In this document: positions 1 through 8,805 of the stretch, piece after piece | Layout: each line of letters begins with the position of its first letter | Position numbering within the stretch: the first letter of the stretch is position 1 | NCBI GenBank assembly: GCA_030584105.1 | Contig: CP129491.1 | Span: forward strand, 2,232,001 to 2,296,000 | Length of the DNA: 64,000 nt | Reading direction: 5' to 3' | Source of the DNA: UTCHB3 sp002050155 | GTDB lineage: Bacteria; Bacteroidota; Ignavibacteria; Ignavibacteriales; Ignavibacteriaceae | The notes under the pieces: model-generated | Told to the model about the DNA's origin: nothing | The model's input: only the letters and a program-made list of their open reading frames with translations | Databases searched by the model: none | Made by a program: the position numbers and the translations under genes

Positions 1-1
1 G

Positions 2-1036
2 GAAATACTACAAAAGTACGATTCATTAAAGGAATCGCATCAAAAAGTCAACAAAGAAAATGAAACATTTAGAAAAGAATTAAAAGAATTAGAACAATCG
101 ATTAATGAGAATATCTCTCGTTCTTTAGGACGTCGGAGAAATTATCATATTGATGGGATGATTGAACGGAAAAAGATACAAATTCAAGAAATCACCATTA
201 GGATTTCTGACAAAGAAGAATTAATCAATCGAGCAAACAAAGAATATATTCAAACCCGAAAACAAATAAAACATAGGATATTATCTATCTTTAAGGGAGC
301 AACATATTTAGAATTATTAAGAGATAAAATTCAGAAGAAATATTACAATAAAAATGAAATTGACCTTTTAAAATTAGAAGAAGCTTCGCTTAAAAAAGAA
401 TATGATGAGCTTCAAGAATTGAATAAAAATGAAAATATTATCATTTTTTGCGAAAATACAGATTCTGAATTATTGAATGATTTAGGCTATCAGGGTATTT
501 ATTTCTCACCAGTAAAGAATAGTAACGAAGTTTTTATCAAGACAAGAGCAAATAACACATTTTTTGGGTTGCGTGATCGTGATTTTTTGATCGACGAGGA
601 AATTAATAAGATTAGAGAACTCCACCCAAATTTGCAGATTTTAGAATATTACTGTTTAGAAAATTATCTATATCACCCTGAAAATCTTAACAGCCTTGGT
701 TTAGAAAACTTTACAATAAACGAATATCTTAACGAATTAATCAATCAAAAGAAAAATAAAATAAAGAAGATCATACTGAACATAAAGAATTCTCGCAGCT
801 CGTATGAAGAGTTTAAATTACCCCAAGAAAAAATTAAACAGAATGAAGAAATATTGTTCGAATATTTGGAATCAGATGATATTGAAAAATTTCTCAAAGC
901 CTTTAGTCTAAAATCTGAATTTGATAAATCTTGTTTGTCTAAGTACAATCTTAATAAAAAAAAATTGGCTTCAACACGATGGTTTAAAAGTAGGATCGAT
1001 AAACTTCTTGAGTCATTGGAACTCTCAGATAGTTAA
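2..1036 (+). CDS. C-terminal part of coiled-coil ATPase with TOPRIM/DUF4435-like end (partial)
   Basis: The reading frame is open from base 2, so this is the 3' part of a gene that begins before the window; the first internal ATG (158) is not the real start. The first ~130 residues are rich in Glu, Lys and Leu and look like a coiled coil. Then follow a strand ending in IIIFCE and a GLRDRDF segment: an acidic residue after a hydrophobic strand, then a DxD, as in TOPRIM-type metal sites. YYCLENYL resembles the YSIENYL block of DUF4435 proteins, often the tail of SMC/OLD-like ATPases in defence loci. Composition is AT-rich, unlike the core genes further on. The ATPase head is not visible, so its presence is inferred. 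Other possibility: a stand-alone coiled-coil nuclease. Confidence 0.55.
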   Translation, partial: EILQKYDSLKESHQKVNKENETFRKELKELEQSINENISRSLGRRRNYHIDGMIERKKIQIQEITIRISDKEELINRANKEYIQTRKQIKHRILSIFKGATYLELLRDKIQKKYYNKNEIDLLKLEEASLKKEYDELQELNKNENIIIFCENTDSELLNDLGYQGIYFSPVKNSNEVFIKTRANNTFFGLRDRDFLIDEEINKIRELHPNLQILEYYCLENYLYHPENLNSLGLENFTINEYLNELINQKKNKIKKIILNIKNSRSSYEEFKLPQEKIKQNEEILFEYLESDDIEKFLKAFSLKSEFDKSCLSKYNLNKKKLASTRWFKSRIDKLLESLELSDS

Positions 1037-1147
1037 ATTTAATTCGAATTAGTGTCCCATTTAATATTCCGAACACTGAACCAAAACAGATTTAATTCTA
1101 TATCAATTAACTTAGTTAATCAACAATTAAGATTGAACAGCTACAGT

Positions 1148-1440
1148 TTATAATTCTTCGGAAATCTCCGGCAGTGTTTTTTCAAATTCTATTTGAAGGA
1201 ATTTCAGATATGTCCGGTTCGTTTTAGTCAGAGATATTGCTTATTGACACCAATTTTTAGCGGCGTTATCTTTAAGTTTTACTTCAATATCTTCTCGCTC
1301 CTTTTTTTCAATTATCCGGTTAGTTCATCACTTGTAATAGCAATAAAATCAGTGAGGCAATTTCTAATATTCGCATTGTTTTACCAAATATTTATCGTAA
1401 GATTCAAATCTATTTTCGTGGCTTCCCATTATTTTAATTT
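1148..1440 (-). pseudogene. Possible degraded gene remnant
   Basis: No intact reading frame exists between the two neighbouring genes. On the minus strand, protein-like pieces appear one after another in different frames: AITSDELTG, then DIEVKLKDNAAKNWCQ, then TNRTYLKFLQIEFEKTLPEI with a stop near 1148. The pieces are charged and low in Cys and Trp, as in real proteins, whereas the plus-strand frame across the same bases is Phe/Ile-rich and looks spurious. I do not recognise the family. This may simply be non-coding AT-rich sequence. Confidence 0.22.
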
Positions 1441-1944
1441 AATTTGAAAGGCACTGATCAAACCATCTTCTGCTCTTTTTCGTACATCGATTAAATCGGC
1501 ATCAGTTGCCATTGTTTTAGGAATCTGCAAAGAAAACTCTAATTCTTTACCTGATTCGATATCTACACGGTAGTAACCGGGCAAAGGTTTACCTAAAATT
1601 TCGCCATTTTTTAGAATAAAAATATCTTCACCACTCAAAATAAAAGGTTCAAAACTTGTGTTTTTTATTTTAAGTTTCAAACTTGAGTGATATAAGTTAG
1701 TGGTATCATACGATATTACTGTCAGTTTGATTGTTAACTTTCGTAAAATTTTTGTTGATGTAAGACCCTGCGCACCCAAATACTGATATGAAATATTAAA
1801 TTCTTTATTTGGCATTGTTACACTTGGTGTAAGTTTTGAAGAATCAATTTTCACCTCAGGTTTTACCGTAACTTTGACTTCTTCTTTGCAACCAAATATG
1901 AAAATGCCAACTACAACTACAGAAAGGTAAATCAAGATTTTCAT
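1429..1944 (-). CDS. Hypothetical lipoprotein
   Basis: 171 residues beginning with a lipoprotein signal peptide: basic MK, a hydrophobic stretch and a lipobox ending FGC near residue 19, followed by an acidic/lysine-rich segment that would sit just outside the membrane. The mature part is mostly beta-strand-like (for example LKLKIKNTSFEPFILSG), suggesting an Ig-like or similar sandwich fold with a late segment ESGKELEFSLQIPK. I do not recognise the family. It lies alone, reading toward the left-edge ATPase, in AT-rich DNA. Confidence 0.6.
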   Translation of the reverse strand: MKILIYLSVVVVGIFIFGCKEEVKVTVKPEVKIDSSKLTPSVTMPNKEFNISYQYLGAQGLTSTKILRKLTIKLTVISYDTTNLYHSSLKLKIKNTSFEPFILSGEDIFILKNGEILGKPLPGYYRVDIESGKELEFSLQIPKTMATDADLIDVRKRAEDGLISAFQIKLK

Positions 1945-2169
1945 TACTTCATTCCTTTTATATTTTATTGATGATTATGTTGTGTATGATGATTTTGAAA
2001 GCAGCCTTTCATTCTTAAGTTAAGTAAAAATTGCCGACGATTGAATTATGACTAAGACCAAAAACAAAATTACCAAAATTATTTTCGATTAAAAAATTCT
2101 CCAGAACTCTGTTTCATTTTTTCATTACATAGTTTGTACATTTCTAGATTTTTGGGGGGAATAAGCCCG

Positions 2170-3239
2170 TTACCATTCAACGCCCTCCATCATTTCTTCA
2201 AGTGCGGCTTGTACCCGTTCATCGGGATCGTGTTGCAGGGTTGCATACAAGGAAAATATATCAACTGTGCCGCCATCTGATAAGGGGCGGGGGTTATATT
2301 TCCAGATTTCAAGTTGAAAATCCGCATCTTCTTGGAAATCAGCTATTTCAAATTTGCCCGGAACCCGAGCCGGAGACTTATGGGTATCTTCTTTGAAATC
2401 AACCGTCTCAAAATTGTCTTGAATCTGAACCCGAGCCGGAACCTTAGGGGTGCCTTCTTTGAAATCAACCATTTCAAAATTGCCGTTTTTAATCATTTTT
2501 TCAAATTCACGGTTTCTGCACGCATAGGTTTTCACGGCGTCATCGGCAAGCATGCTGTATTGGAAAGTGCCGTTACGCCCGCTTCGGGTAGTTGAAGCAC
2601 GGTTTTTTTCGTTTCTCCGACCATAAATTTAACGGATGCCACCGGGTTAAACAGATACTGTCTTCCTTTTTCCCAAATCGTTTTGCGATCGGCTGCAAGT
2701 TGCGGAATTTTTTTGCGCCCGTCGGAAATTCTTCGCACCAATTCCTTATTTTCAAGTTCCTGCAAAGCCCGCGAAACGCTCATGTTCGAGTACCCAAGTT
2801 TTTTCGGCAATTTGCCCGGGGGTGGTTGTTCCGGAATGATTTTGCAGAAGAAAGATGAAAACCTGCTGCGCCACAGGGGTGAAGTGGTGCTTCGGTTCAC
2901 TGATCTGCTGACCTCTGTTGCGAATGCTTATCATAAAATCGGGGGAGATACGCCTGCCTGCCGGGGATGATAAAACTGAACCCTGTATTTTATCAGACGA
3001 AACGCTTCAACAGTAGTGAGCGCCTCGGTGCAATATATTACTGGTTTGTGCAGGAACCGAAGAATTGCCTCAACCGATTTTTTGATTTCATAAGGGGTGA
3101 GGCGCGTTTTTCTTTTATCGAATGCAAACAGCACCTTCGTGTTGAATAATTCACCTTCAACAATTTGAAACCCTCTGAAGCAAATAGAGTGGCAGCTTTT
3201 TCGCACCGGCTTTGTACCCAAAGTTCGGCTGAACTCCAA
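2170..3239 (-). pseudogene. Winged-helix (MarR-like) transcriptional regulator, broken by three frameshifts
   Basis: Read on the minus strand, four successive pieces in different frames rebuild one protein. 3239-2931 gives the N-terminal region up to VEAFRLIKYRVQFYHPRQA. 2934-2752 gives HFTPVAQQVFIFLLQNH. 2900-2532 gives the winged helix (KLGYSNMSVSRALQELENKE) and EAGVTALSNTACLP. 2553-2170 gives MLADDAVKTYACRNREF and a C-terminus with DGGTVDIFSLYATLQ and DERVQAALEEMMEG. This order matches a family of ~300-residue bacterial regulators with a central helix-turn-helix, some paired with toxins; no toxin gene is left beside it. At least three indels are needed, so it is very probably dead. An insert of repeats lies near the C-terminus. 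Confidence 0.7.
2328..2485 (-). repeat. 60/66-bp in-frame tandem repeats inside the regulator pseudogene
   Basis: A segment starting cttcttkgaaatca recurs at 2328, 2388 and 2454. On the coding strand it gives three copies of NFExxDFKE followed by PARV. The copy nearest the C-terminus (FEIADFQEDADFQLEIWKY) matches where the family normally runs on; the two others look like added copies. Confidence 0.7.
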
Positions 3240-3320
3240 AAGTTATTTTCAGATAATTGTTACGGTTGCAGAAAGTTGCATTTTGGTTCTTAAATTTTGT
3301 AACATTTTATTTGCATATAT

Positions 3321-3336
3321 AACATTTTAAAATGTT
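3321..3336. promoter_or_regulatory. 16-bp perfect palindrome upstream of the regulator, possible operator
   Basis: AACATTTTAAAATGTT is a perfect palindrome about 85 bases upstream of the first reading-frame piece of the winged-helix regulator. A second half-site, TAACATTTTAT, lies about 20 bases to the left. Position and symmetry fit an autoregulatory operator for a dimeric winged-helix protein. In AT-rich DNA a chance palindrome of this length cannot be excluded. Confidence 0.35.
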
Positions 3337-3484
3337 ACTATACAAATTTTATGTTAAAATATTGATATATATGGCGATTATAGATTCATTTAATAGTTTA
3401 GAACTAACGAATCGGACTGCTTTTCGATTTCTCAAAAGCGTTCAAAATTAACTAATCGGTGAGCAGGCGGCGGACTACTGTTCC

Positions 3485-3590
3485 CGGGTGGAATCTACAC
3501 AGGTTTTTATGCCGGCACCTGTTATGAAAATATAAACTGCTAATGGCAAAGTCAACGGGCGGAATCTACACACGCTGCTATGCCCGCGGC
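3485..3590 (-). repeat. 71-bp tandem copy of the epimerase gene tail
   Basis: CGGGYGGAATCTACACA occurs at 3485 and 3556. On the minus strand the copy at 3556 encodes the end of the epimerase (GIAACVDSAR, then stop). The copy at 3485 reads GIKTCVDSTREQ and stops, so it is a diverged duplicate of the gene end lying beyond the stop codon. Confidence 0.75.
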
Positions 3591-4484
3591 GTAGGGGGTA
3601 GGTGAAAAGTTAAACGCTTTCATAAATTTACTGCTGTTGAAGATATAGTCGTATTTTGTTTGGTAGGTCATTTCAACCATTTCCATAACAGTGGGTTGAA
3701 AGATGCCGCGAGGCGCAGCATTGCGTTACCGAGCACCTGAATTTTGGGTTCGACCCCAAGCAGCCCGGCTGTTAATCGCACCATTTCCTCTGCTGTTATT
3801 TTGTGGGTGTCGGTGGGTGCGTGCCAGACTTGGTTGTAGGCATCGGGCGTGTTTCCCACCATTGCGGTTGCTTTGGCTGCATCGGGGGTGTATGTGAAAG
3901 AGTGAATTGCGCCGGATTGTTCATCCACATCGCCTTTTTACCTTTTACCATGTTGTTCAGAACAAGCAGGTTATAGAGCGAGCTTCCCACCCGAGGCCCA
4001 TAGAAATCAAGCCGCTTTTAACCACGGCAGCCTGCAAATTCCCTTTCGTATATTCATCGTTGAGCCGGATGTTAAGCTTCGCCCGCACTTCTCCTTTTTT
4101 ACTGCACGGATTTAAGGGGGTTTCTTCGGTCATTTCGCCCTCAACTTTTCCGTAGGAATAAACATTATCGAAAAAAACGAGCTTTGCTCCCTCTTCTTTG
4201 CACGCAGAAAGCACATTTTCAAGCACGATGCCCCACTGCTGTTGCCAGACTTTGGCTGAATATTTAAGTCCGGCTACCAGATATACAATTTCTGAGCCTT
4301 TAACGGCAGCGCGGGTTGACTCTTTATTCAAGAGATCGAACTTGAGAACCCGGTCAGTTTCGTTAATTTTTTTGGGATTTCTGGCAGCAATTCTGATTTT
4401 ATCGGTATAGGCGGTAAGTTCCCTCGCCAAAGGTTCGCCGATAGCGCCCCCGCCACCGAGAATTGTCTGATATTTTTCCGACAT
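3552..4484 (-). pseudogene. NAD-dependent epimerase/dehydratase-like protein, frameshifted
   Basis: The N-terminal piece (4484 to about 4015) starts MSEKYQTILGGGGAIGEPLA, a Rossmann dinucleotide-binding loop, and includes VYLVAG and VFFDNVYSYGK, typical of extended short-chain dehydrogenases. It then leaves frame. The continuation GSSLYNLLVLNNMVKGKKAMW is in a second frame, EQSGAIHSFTYTPDAAKA in a third, and the end (VEMTYQTKYDYIFNSSKFMKAF ... ACVDSAR) in a fourth piece ending at 3552. About three indels separate them. An intact version would be ~310 residues acting on a sugar nucleotide or similar substrate. Decay by several indels argues against a single sequencing error. A copy of its tail lies just downstream. 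Confidence 0.75.
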
Positions 4485-4964
4485 TTGCGATTCCTGTTTG
4501 TATTGTTGTTAGTTTGGTATAATTAAACCCTGAACACCGTCTGTTCGATTGGATAACTCACCCGAATTCTTGACTTTTTTGTTTGCACAATACACAAAAA
4601 TGACAAATAAAGGAAGTGTCGCCCGGGTTTAATTTCTGCCGTTTTTCTGAAATTGGTTAAGCGAAAATAAGCCCCTCCACCGATAGAAAGCCCTGCACTT
4701 TTGAAGACCGGTAAAAAAATGATATAAACGGTGAGTTTTTAATCAAAATTGATTCTTCCTGAAGCCGGCACTTCCGCCGGTTATCAAACAAATACACTTA
4801 CACAAAAAAACAACCGGCCACAAAAAACACCGCCGAGGCAAACCCCTACCCCACTCCACTACCCCAGCCCCAAACCCTGCCGGCACTTCCCTGTGTACGG
4901 CAAACTTAATCCCATTGCGAGAGTTGTTCAGAATTGCTAATTTACCACAGGATTACACAAAATT
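4485..4964. other. Intergenic region without recognisable gene
   Basis: About 480 bases between the divergent epimerase pseudogene and the sorted nuclease-fold gene. It contains a pyrimidine/C-rich stretch near 4840-4880 and no reading frame with protein-like composition. It should hold the promoters of both neighbours, but I can point to no clear -33/-7 pair. Confidence 0.5.
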
Positions 4965-6509
4965 TTGCACTATTTTCTTCAACTTATCAAATTTTCCGGA
5001 GATACTCCACTGAAAAAGTTACTCTTCTTTGTGCTGTTCACTCTTTTCGGCACATTTCAAGCCCTTCCGCAGTTCAATGCCAAAATAATGACTTACAATG
5101 TTCTTAATTACCCCGGAACCTCGGGGCCTGAACGAAACCCATACTTCAGAACTGTTATTTCAGCGACCGACCCCGACATCCTTGTTGTGGGAGAACTAAT
5201 CGGAATGAACGGGTTTGTAACTTTCAGAGACTCAGTGATGAAAAAAATCTCCGACGACTACACCGGCGGCGATTTTATCGACGGACCTGATACCGACCAT
5301 GGGATTTACTTCAAATCATCGATGTTTGAGTTTATTTCCAATGTGCCGATTGTAACTGAACTGCGGGATATCAGCCGGTTCACTATAAAATCGAAAACAA
5401 CGGCTGATACGCTGATTATTTTCGGCGTGCACCTGAAATCGAGCACGGGTTCCCAGAACGCCGCGCAGCGCGCACGCGAGGTTGACAGCCTACGAAAGGT
5501 TACCAAAACGCTTCACCCCGGCGCAAATTTCATCGTTCTGGGCGATTTTAACCTTTACTCAGCCAACGAAGCGGCTTATCAGAAACTGACCGACCAAACA
5601 CAACCCGGCTACTTCAACGACCCTTTAGACATGCCCGGTGACTGGCAGGATGTGCCCGCTTATGCACCTTACCACACGCAATCGCCGCGAAAAAGATCGT
5701 TCGGAGGTGGCGCTACAGGCGGTCTGGACGACAGGTTCGACCTTATCTTAATGAGCAGCGCTGTGATGGAGCCGGGCGGAATAACTTACATTCAAAACTC
5801 GTACACCTCTTACGGAAACGACGGCAACCACCTTAACGACTCGATCAACCGCCCGCCGAACACCGCCGTTGGTCAGGTAATTGCCGATGCGCTTCACTAT
5901 GCGGCGGATCATCTGCCGGTTTTCGCCACTTTTTCGTTCAATTCCGTGGTGCCGGTTGAGCTTACCTCTTTCTACGGCGTGCGTGCAGAGGGGGGCGTTA
6001 GCCTGCACTGGGCAACCGCTACCGAGACGAACAACTACGGTTTCGGGGTTGAAAGATCGAAAGACGGCGTGAAGTGGTCAGAAAAGGGCTTCGTACCCGG
6101 AGGCAATAATTCTCTTTCCCCCAGAGAGTATAAATTCTTCGATAAATCCGCAGAATCAGGAAAAATTTCCTACCGCTTAAAACAAACGGATAACGACGGC
6201 ACCGTTAACTACTCAAAAACGATTGAAATTGAAGGAAGCCTCCCTTCAGGAATGAACCTGCAACAGAACTTCCCGAACCCGTTTAACCCCTCAACCAAAA
6301 TTTCGTTCGAGCTGCCCGAGGCGGGCAGGGTGCAGCTGAAAGTGTTTGATATTGCAGGCAACGAGGTTGCTTCGCTGATTGACGGCACAATGGAGGGTGG
6401 CACGCACGAGGCGGAGTTTGTTCCTACAGCGCTTTCTGCCGGTGTGTATGTTTATCGGCTTTCGTGGAACGGCTTCAGCCTCAGCAGGAAAATGTTGTTT
6501 CTGCCCTGA
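4965..6509 (+). CDS. Secreted endonuclease/exonuclease/phosphatase-fold protein with T9SS sorting tail
   Basis: Hydrophobic signal peptide near residues 17-35 (KKLLFFVLFTLFGTF). The EEP fold follows: KIMTYNVLNY near residue 42, an acidic residue in LVVGE, IIFGVHLKS, NFIVLGDFN near 195 and DHLPVFATF near 312, i.e. the metal and His sites of DNase I/sphingomyelinase-like phosphodiesterases. Next a short beta domain starting VPVELTSFYG, and a C-terminal sorting domain with QNFPNPFNPSTKISFELP and an ending RKMLFLP, typical cargo of the type IX system. The start is uncertain: TTG at 4965 is in frame, but CTG at 5010 begins right at the signal peptide; no ATG is available. Substrate unknown (nucleic acid or phospho-ester). 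It stands alone. Confidence 0.85.
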   Translation: MHYFLQLIKFSGDTPLKKLLFFVLFTLFGTFQALPQFNAKIMTYNVLNYPGTSGPERNPYFRTVISATDPDILVVGELIGMNGFVTFRDSVMKKISDDYTGGDFIDGPDTDHGIYFKSSMFEFISNVPIVTELRDISRFTIKSKTTADTLIIFGVHLKSSTGSQNAAQRAREVDSLRKVTKTLHPGANFIVLGDFNLYSANEAAYQKLTDQTQPGYFNDPLDMPGDWQDVPAYAPYHTQSPRKRSFGGGATGGLDDRFDLILMSSAVMEPGGITYIQNSYTSYGNDGNHLNDSINRPPNTAVGQVIADALHYAADHLPVFATFSFNSVVPVELTSFYGVRAEGGVSLHWATATETNNYGFGVERSKDGVKWSEKGFVPGGNNSLSPREYKFFDKSAESGKISYRLKQTDNDGTVNYSKTIEIEGSLPSGMNLQQNFPNPFNPSTKISFELPEAGRVQLKVFDIAGNEVASLIDGTMEGGTHEAEFVPTALSAGVYVYRLSWNGFSLSRKMLFLP

Positions 6510-6661
6510 TTTTTTGAATACGGGCAAGGTTTGGGTTGGGTAACTTCAATAATTAAGTGGGGGTGAGCGGGCTGCCCCCAACACCGGCTATAACCAACCG
6601 TTCCGTTATAACTATTTCTGAGTATTAATTCCGTATATTTGCATAAAAATTTAGGCAAATA

Positions 6662-7871
6662 ATGGAATCGATAAGAGAGATATACCGAATCGGGTTTGGG
6701 CCCTCAAGCAGCCACACGATGGGTCCCCGCAAGGCAGCTGAAATTTTTAAGCAACGCTTCCCCGATGCCCCACGCTACCGGGCGACACTTCACGGCAGTT
6801 TAGCAGCTACCGGCAAAGGGCACCTTACCGACAGAGCGATTTTCGATGTTTTTTCGACCGAAAAGACTGAACTGCTCTGGAAACCCGAAGAGATTCTGCC
6901 GAAACACCCCAACGCTTTAACCTTGGAAGCACTCGACGAAACCGGCGAAGTTGTCGGGAATTGGCGCGTTTACTCCGTTGGCGGCGGCAAAATTATCGAC
7001 GATGACCACGACCCCGAGGAAGATTCCGTTTACCCACTATCCACCATGGAAGATATTCTGGACTGGACGCAGAAAAACGGGCGCTCGTTCTGGGAGTATG
7101 TTGAAGAAATTGAGGGCGCTTCGATTTACGACCACCTGGCAGAAGTGTGGGAAGTGATGAAACAGGCAATTGCAAACGGTCTGGAAGCCGAAGGCGTGTT
7201 GCCGGGGCCTCTGAATCTGCGGCGGAAAGCTTCTTCTTACTTTGTGAAAGCGAAAAACTATACTGGCACACTTAAAGAAAAAACCCTGATTTTTGCATAC
7301 GCACTTGCGGTCGGTGAGGAAAATGCTGCGGGGGGAAGAATTGTAACCGCACCAACCTGCGGCTCTTGCGGAACAATGCCCGCTGTGCTTAAAAGAATGT
7401 ACGACAGCTTCGATTTCTCCGACCAAAAAATCCACCGGGCGCTTGCCACTGCCGGCTTAATCGGTAATTTGGTGAAAACGAACGCCTCGATTTCGGGCGC
7501 TAAGGTGGGGTGCCAGGGTGAAATTGGCACCGCATGCGCGATGGCAACAGCGGCAGCAACACAACTGCTCGGGGGAAACACCTCAACAGATTGAATACGC
7601 AGCGGAAATGGGAATTGAACACCACTTAGGGTTAACCTGCGACCCCATTATGGGCTTGGTGCAGGTGCCATGCATTGAAAGGAACGCTTTTGCCGCTGAA
7701 AGAGCACTTAACACGGCTACTTTTGCGCTGCTTTCAGACGGGCAACACTTGGTTTCGTTCGATAAAATTGTAAAAACTATGAAGCAAACAGGGCACGACC
7801 TTCCCTCGATCTACAAAGAGACCTCAGAAGGCGGGCTTGCGTATTTCTATAAGAAAAAATACGGCGGCTGA
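6662..7871 (+). pseudogene. sdaA: L-serine ammonia-lyase (single-chain, Fe-S), one frameshift
   Basis: Deaminates L-serine to pyruvate. Frame 1 starts MESIREIYRIGFGPSSSHTMG, the conserved N-terminus with the substrate-binding SSSHT, and runs through TAPTCGSCGTMPAVLKRM and VGCQGEIG to AATQLLGG, then hits a stop at 7594. The rest continues in another frame: GETPQQIEYAAEMGIEHHLGLTCDP and GLVQVPCIERN to the end at 7871. The Cys residues of VGCQGEIG, LTCDP and VPCIERN are those expected for the 4Fe-4S cluster. Removing one A from GGGGGAAAC (7571-7579) restores one ~400-residue protein, the usual length. A single homopolymer-edge indel could be a sequencing error, so the gene may be intact in the cell. 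Confidence 0.85.
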
Positions 7872-8045
7872 CAACTACGCCTTCCGTTCGAATGGATGAT
7901 TGCGGGAAACTGTTCTGTTATTCCGTTGAAATTACCGGCTTTTCTGTCAGTTATTTTTTCAACTATGGCTGTATTTAACAATTTGCTGTTGGTTTCTCTA
8001 ATTATTCCGTAAAAAGAGTCCGGATAACACTCCGTTATAAAAACT

Positions 8046-8504
8046 TCAGTAAACCAGCTTCAGTTTTTCATCGATGTTTTTCAGATATTTTTGATATATC
8101 TTTTTCATCCCAAAAAACACTTCCAGATTTTCATTATACACCTGCCGCAGAGTGCTGAGCGTGAATTTCAGGTCTTGCGGGCACTCTTCACTGCAACGGT
8201 CGATTTTCTCTCCGGATTCTATCAGGCTTGAAGTATGTTTTCGAATGGCAGAATCTATCCCGAGAATAACCTCTTCGATTTTTTGTTTAAATTCATCGCA
8301 GCCGGCAATAAGATTTTGGTAAATAAGTGTTTTTTCAGAGTCAGGAATGTTACTGTATTTATTGATTTCTACTTCCAAAGAGTAGAGTCTTCTGATAAAA
8401 TCAGAGTCGTATTCAGAGAGTCTGTTTCTGAAACTTAGAAGTTCATCCACAGTTCCTCTGAGTTGTAGTTTCAGTTCTCGCAATTCATCTATAATATTCT
8501 GCAT
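8046..8504 (-). CDS. Hypothetical coiled-coil protein
   Basis: 152 residues, almost entirely helical heptad-like sequence (ELRELKLQLRGTVDELLSF; LKFTLSTLRQVYNENLEVFF), with no signal peptide or membrane segment. Two Cys sit together (RCSEEC). I do not recognise a family. It is transcribed alone, convergent with the serine dehydratase and divergent from tryptophanase. Natural codon use and a clear ATG at 8504 support a real gene. Confidence 0.55.
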   Translation of the reverse strand: MQNIIDELRELKLQLRGTVDELLSFRNRLSEYDSDFIRRLYSLEVEINKYSNIPDSEKTLIYQNLIAGCDEFKQKIEEVILGIDSAIRKHTSSLIESGEKIDRCSEECPQDLKFTLSTLRQVYNENLEVFFGMKKIYQKYLKNIDEKLKLVY

Positions 8505-8602
8505 ATTTCAACTCCAATGCAATTTATTTATAAATGATTACGCTATAATATAAGAAATCTTCTGATAAAAAACAAATTTTTTTTGAAATTTCAAGCCTTA
8601 CT

Positions 8603-8669
8603 GCTGAAAACGACCGCCGGTGCCGGTTAAAACGACCACCGCTTCCGCTGAAAACAACCGCCGGTGCCC
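8603..8669. repeat. Three imperfect 21-23-bp tandem units upstream of tryptophanase
   Basis: GCTGAAAACRACCGCCGGTGCC at 8603 and 8647 flanks the more diverged GTTAAAACGACCACCGCTTCC at 8626. The array lies in the leader region, about 140 bases before the tryptophanase start. Function unknown. Confidence 0.65.
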
Positions 8670-8805
8670 GCCCAATTTCCTGCCGATTCAGATGAAAATT
8701 AAAGAAACCGGAAAGAAACCAATCTTTTGTATTGATTTCTCGCAAAAATTTAACAAATTTGGTTATTCACTTTTAATTCTTATGAAAAAAGGAAACAGAC
8801 GAGAG

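Noticed and set aside
1193..1447. Plus-strand frame of 84 codons
   Set aside because: Phe/Ile/Ser-rich with no ribosome-binding site; looks like the reverse of AT-rich non-coding or degraded DNA.
4749..4940. 63-codon plus-strand frame rich in Pro, Thr and His
   Set aside because: Low-complexity translation of a C-rich intergenic stretch without start signal or family.
6558..6580. TGGGGG/CCCCCA hairpin after the sorted EEP gene as a terminator
   Set aside because: No T-run follows on either strand; a stem of six G/C pairs alone is weak evidence.
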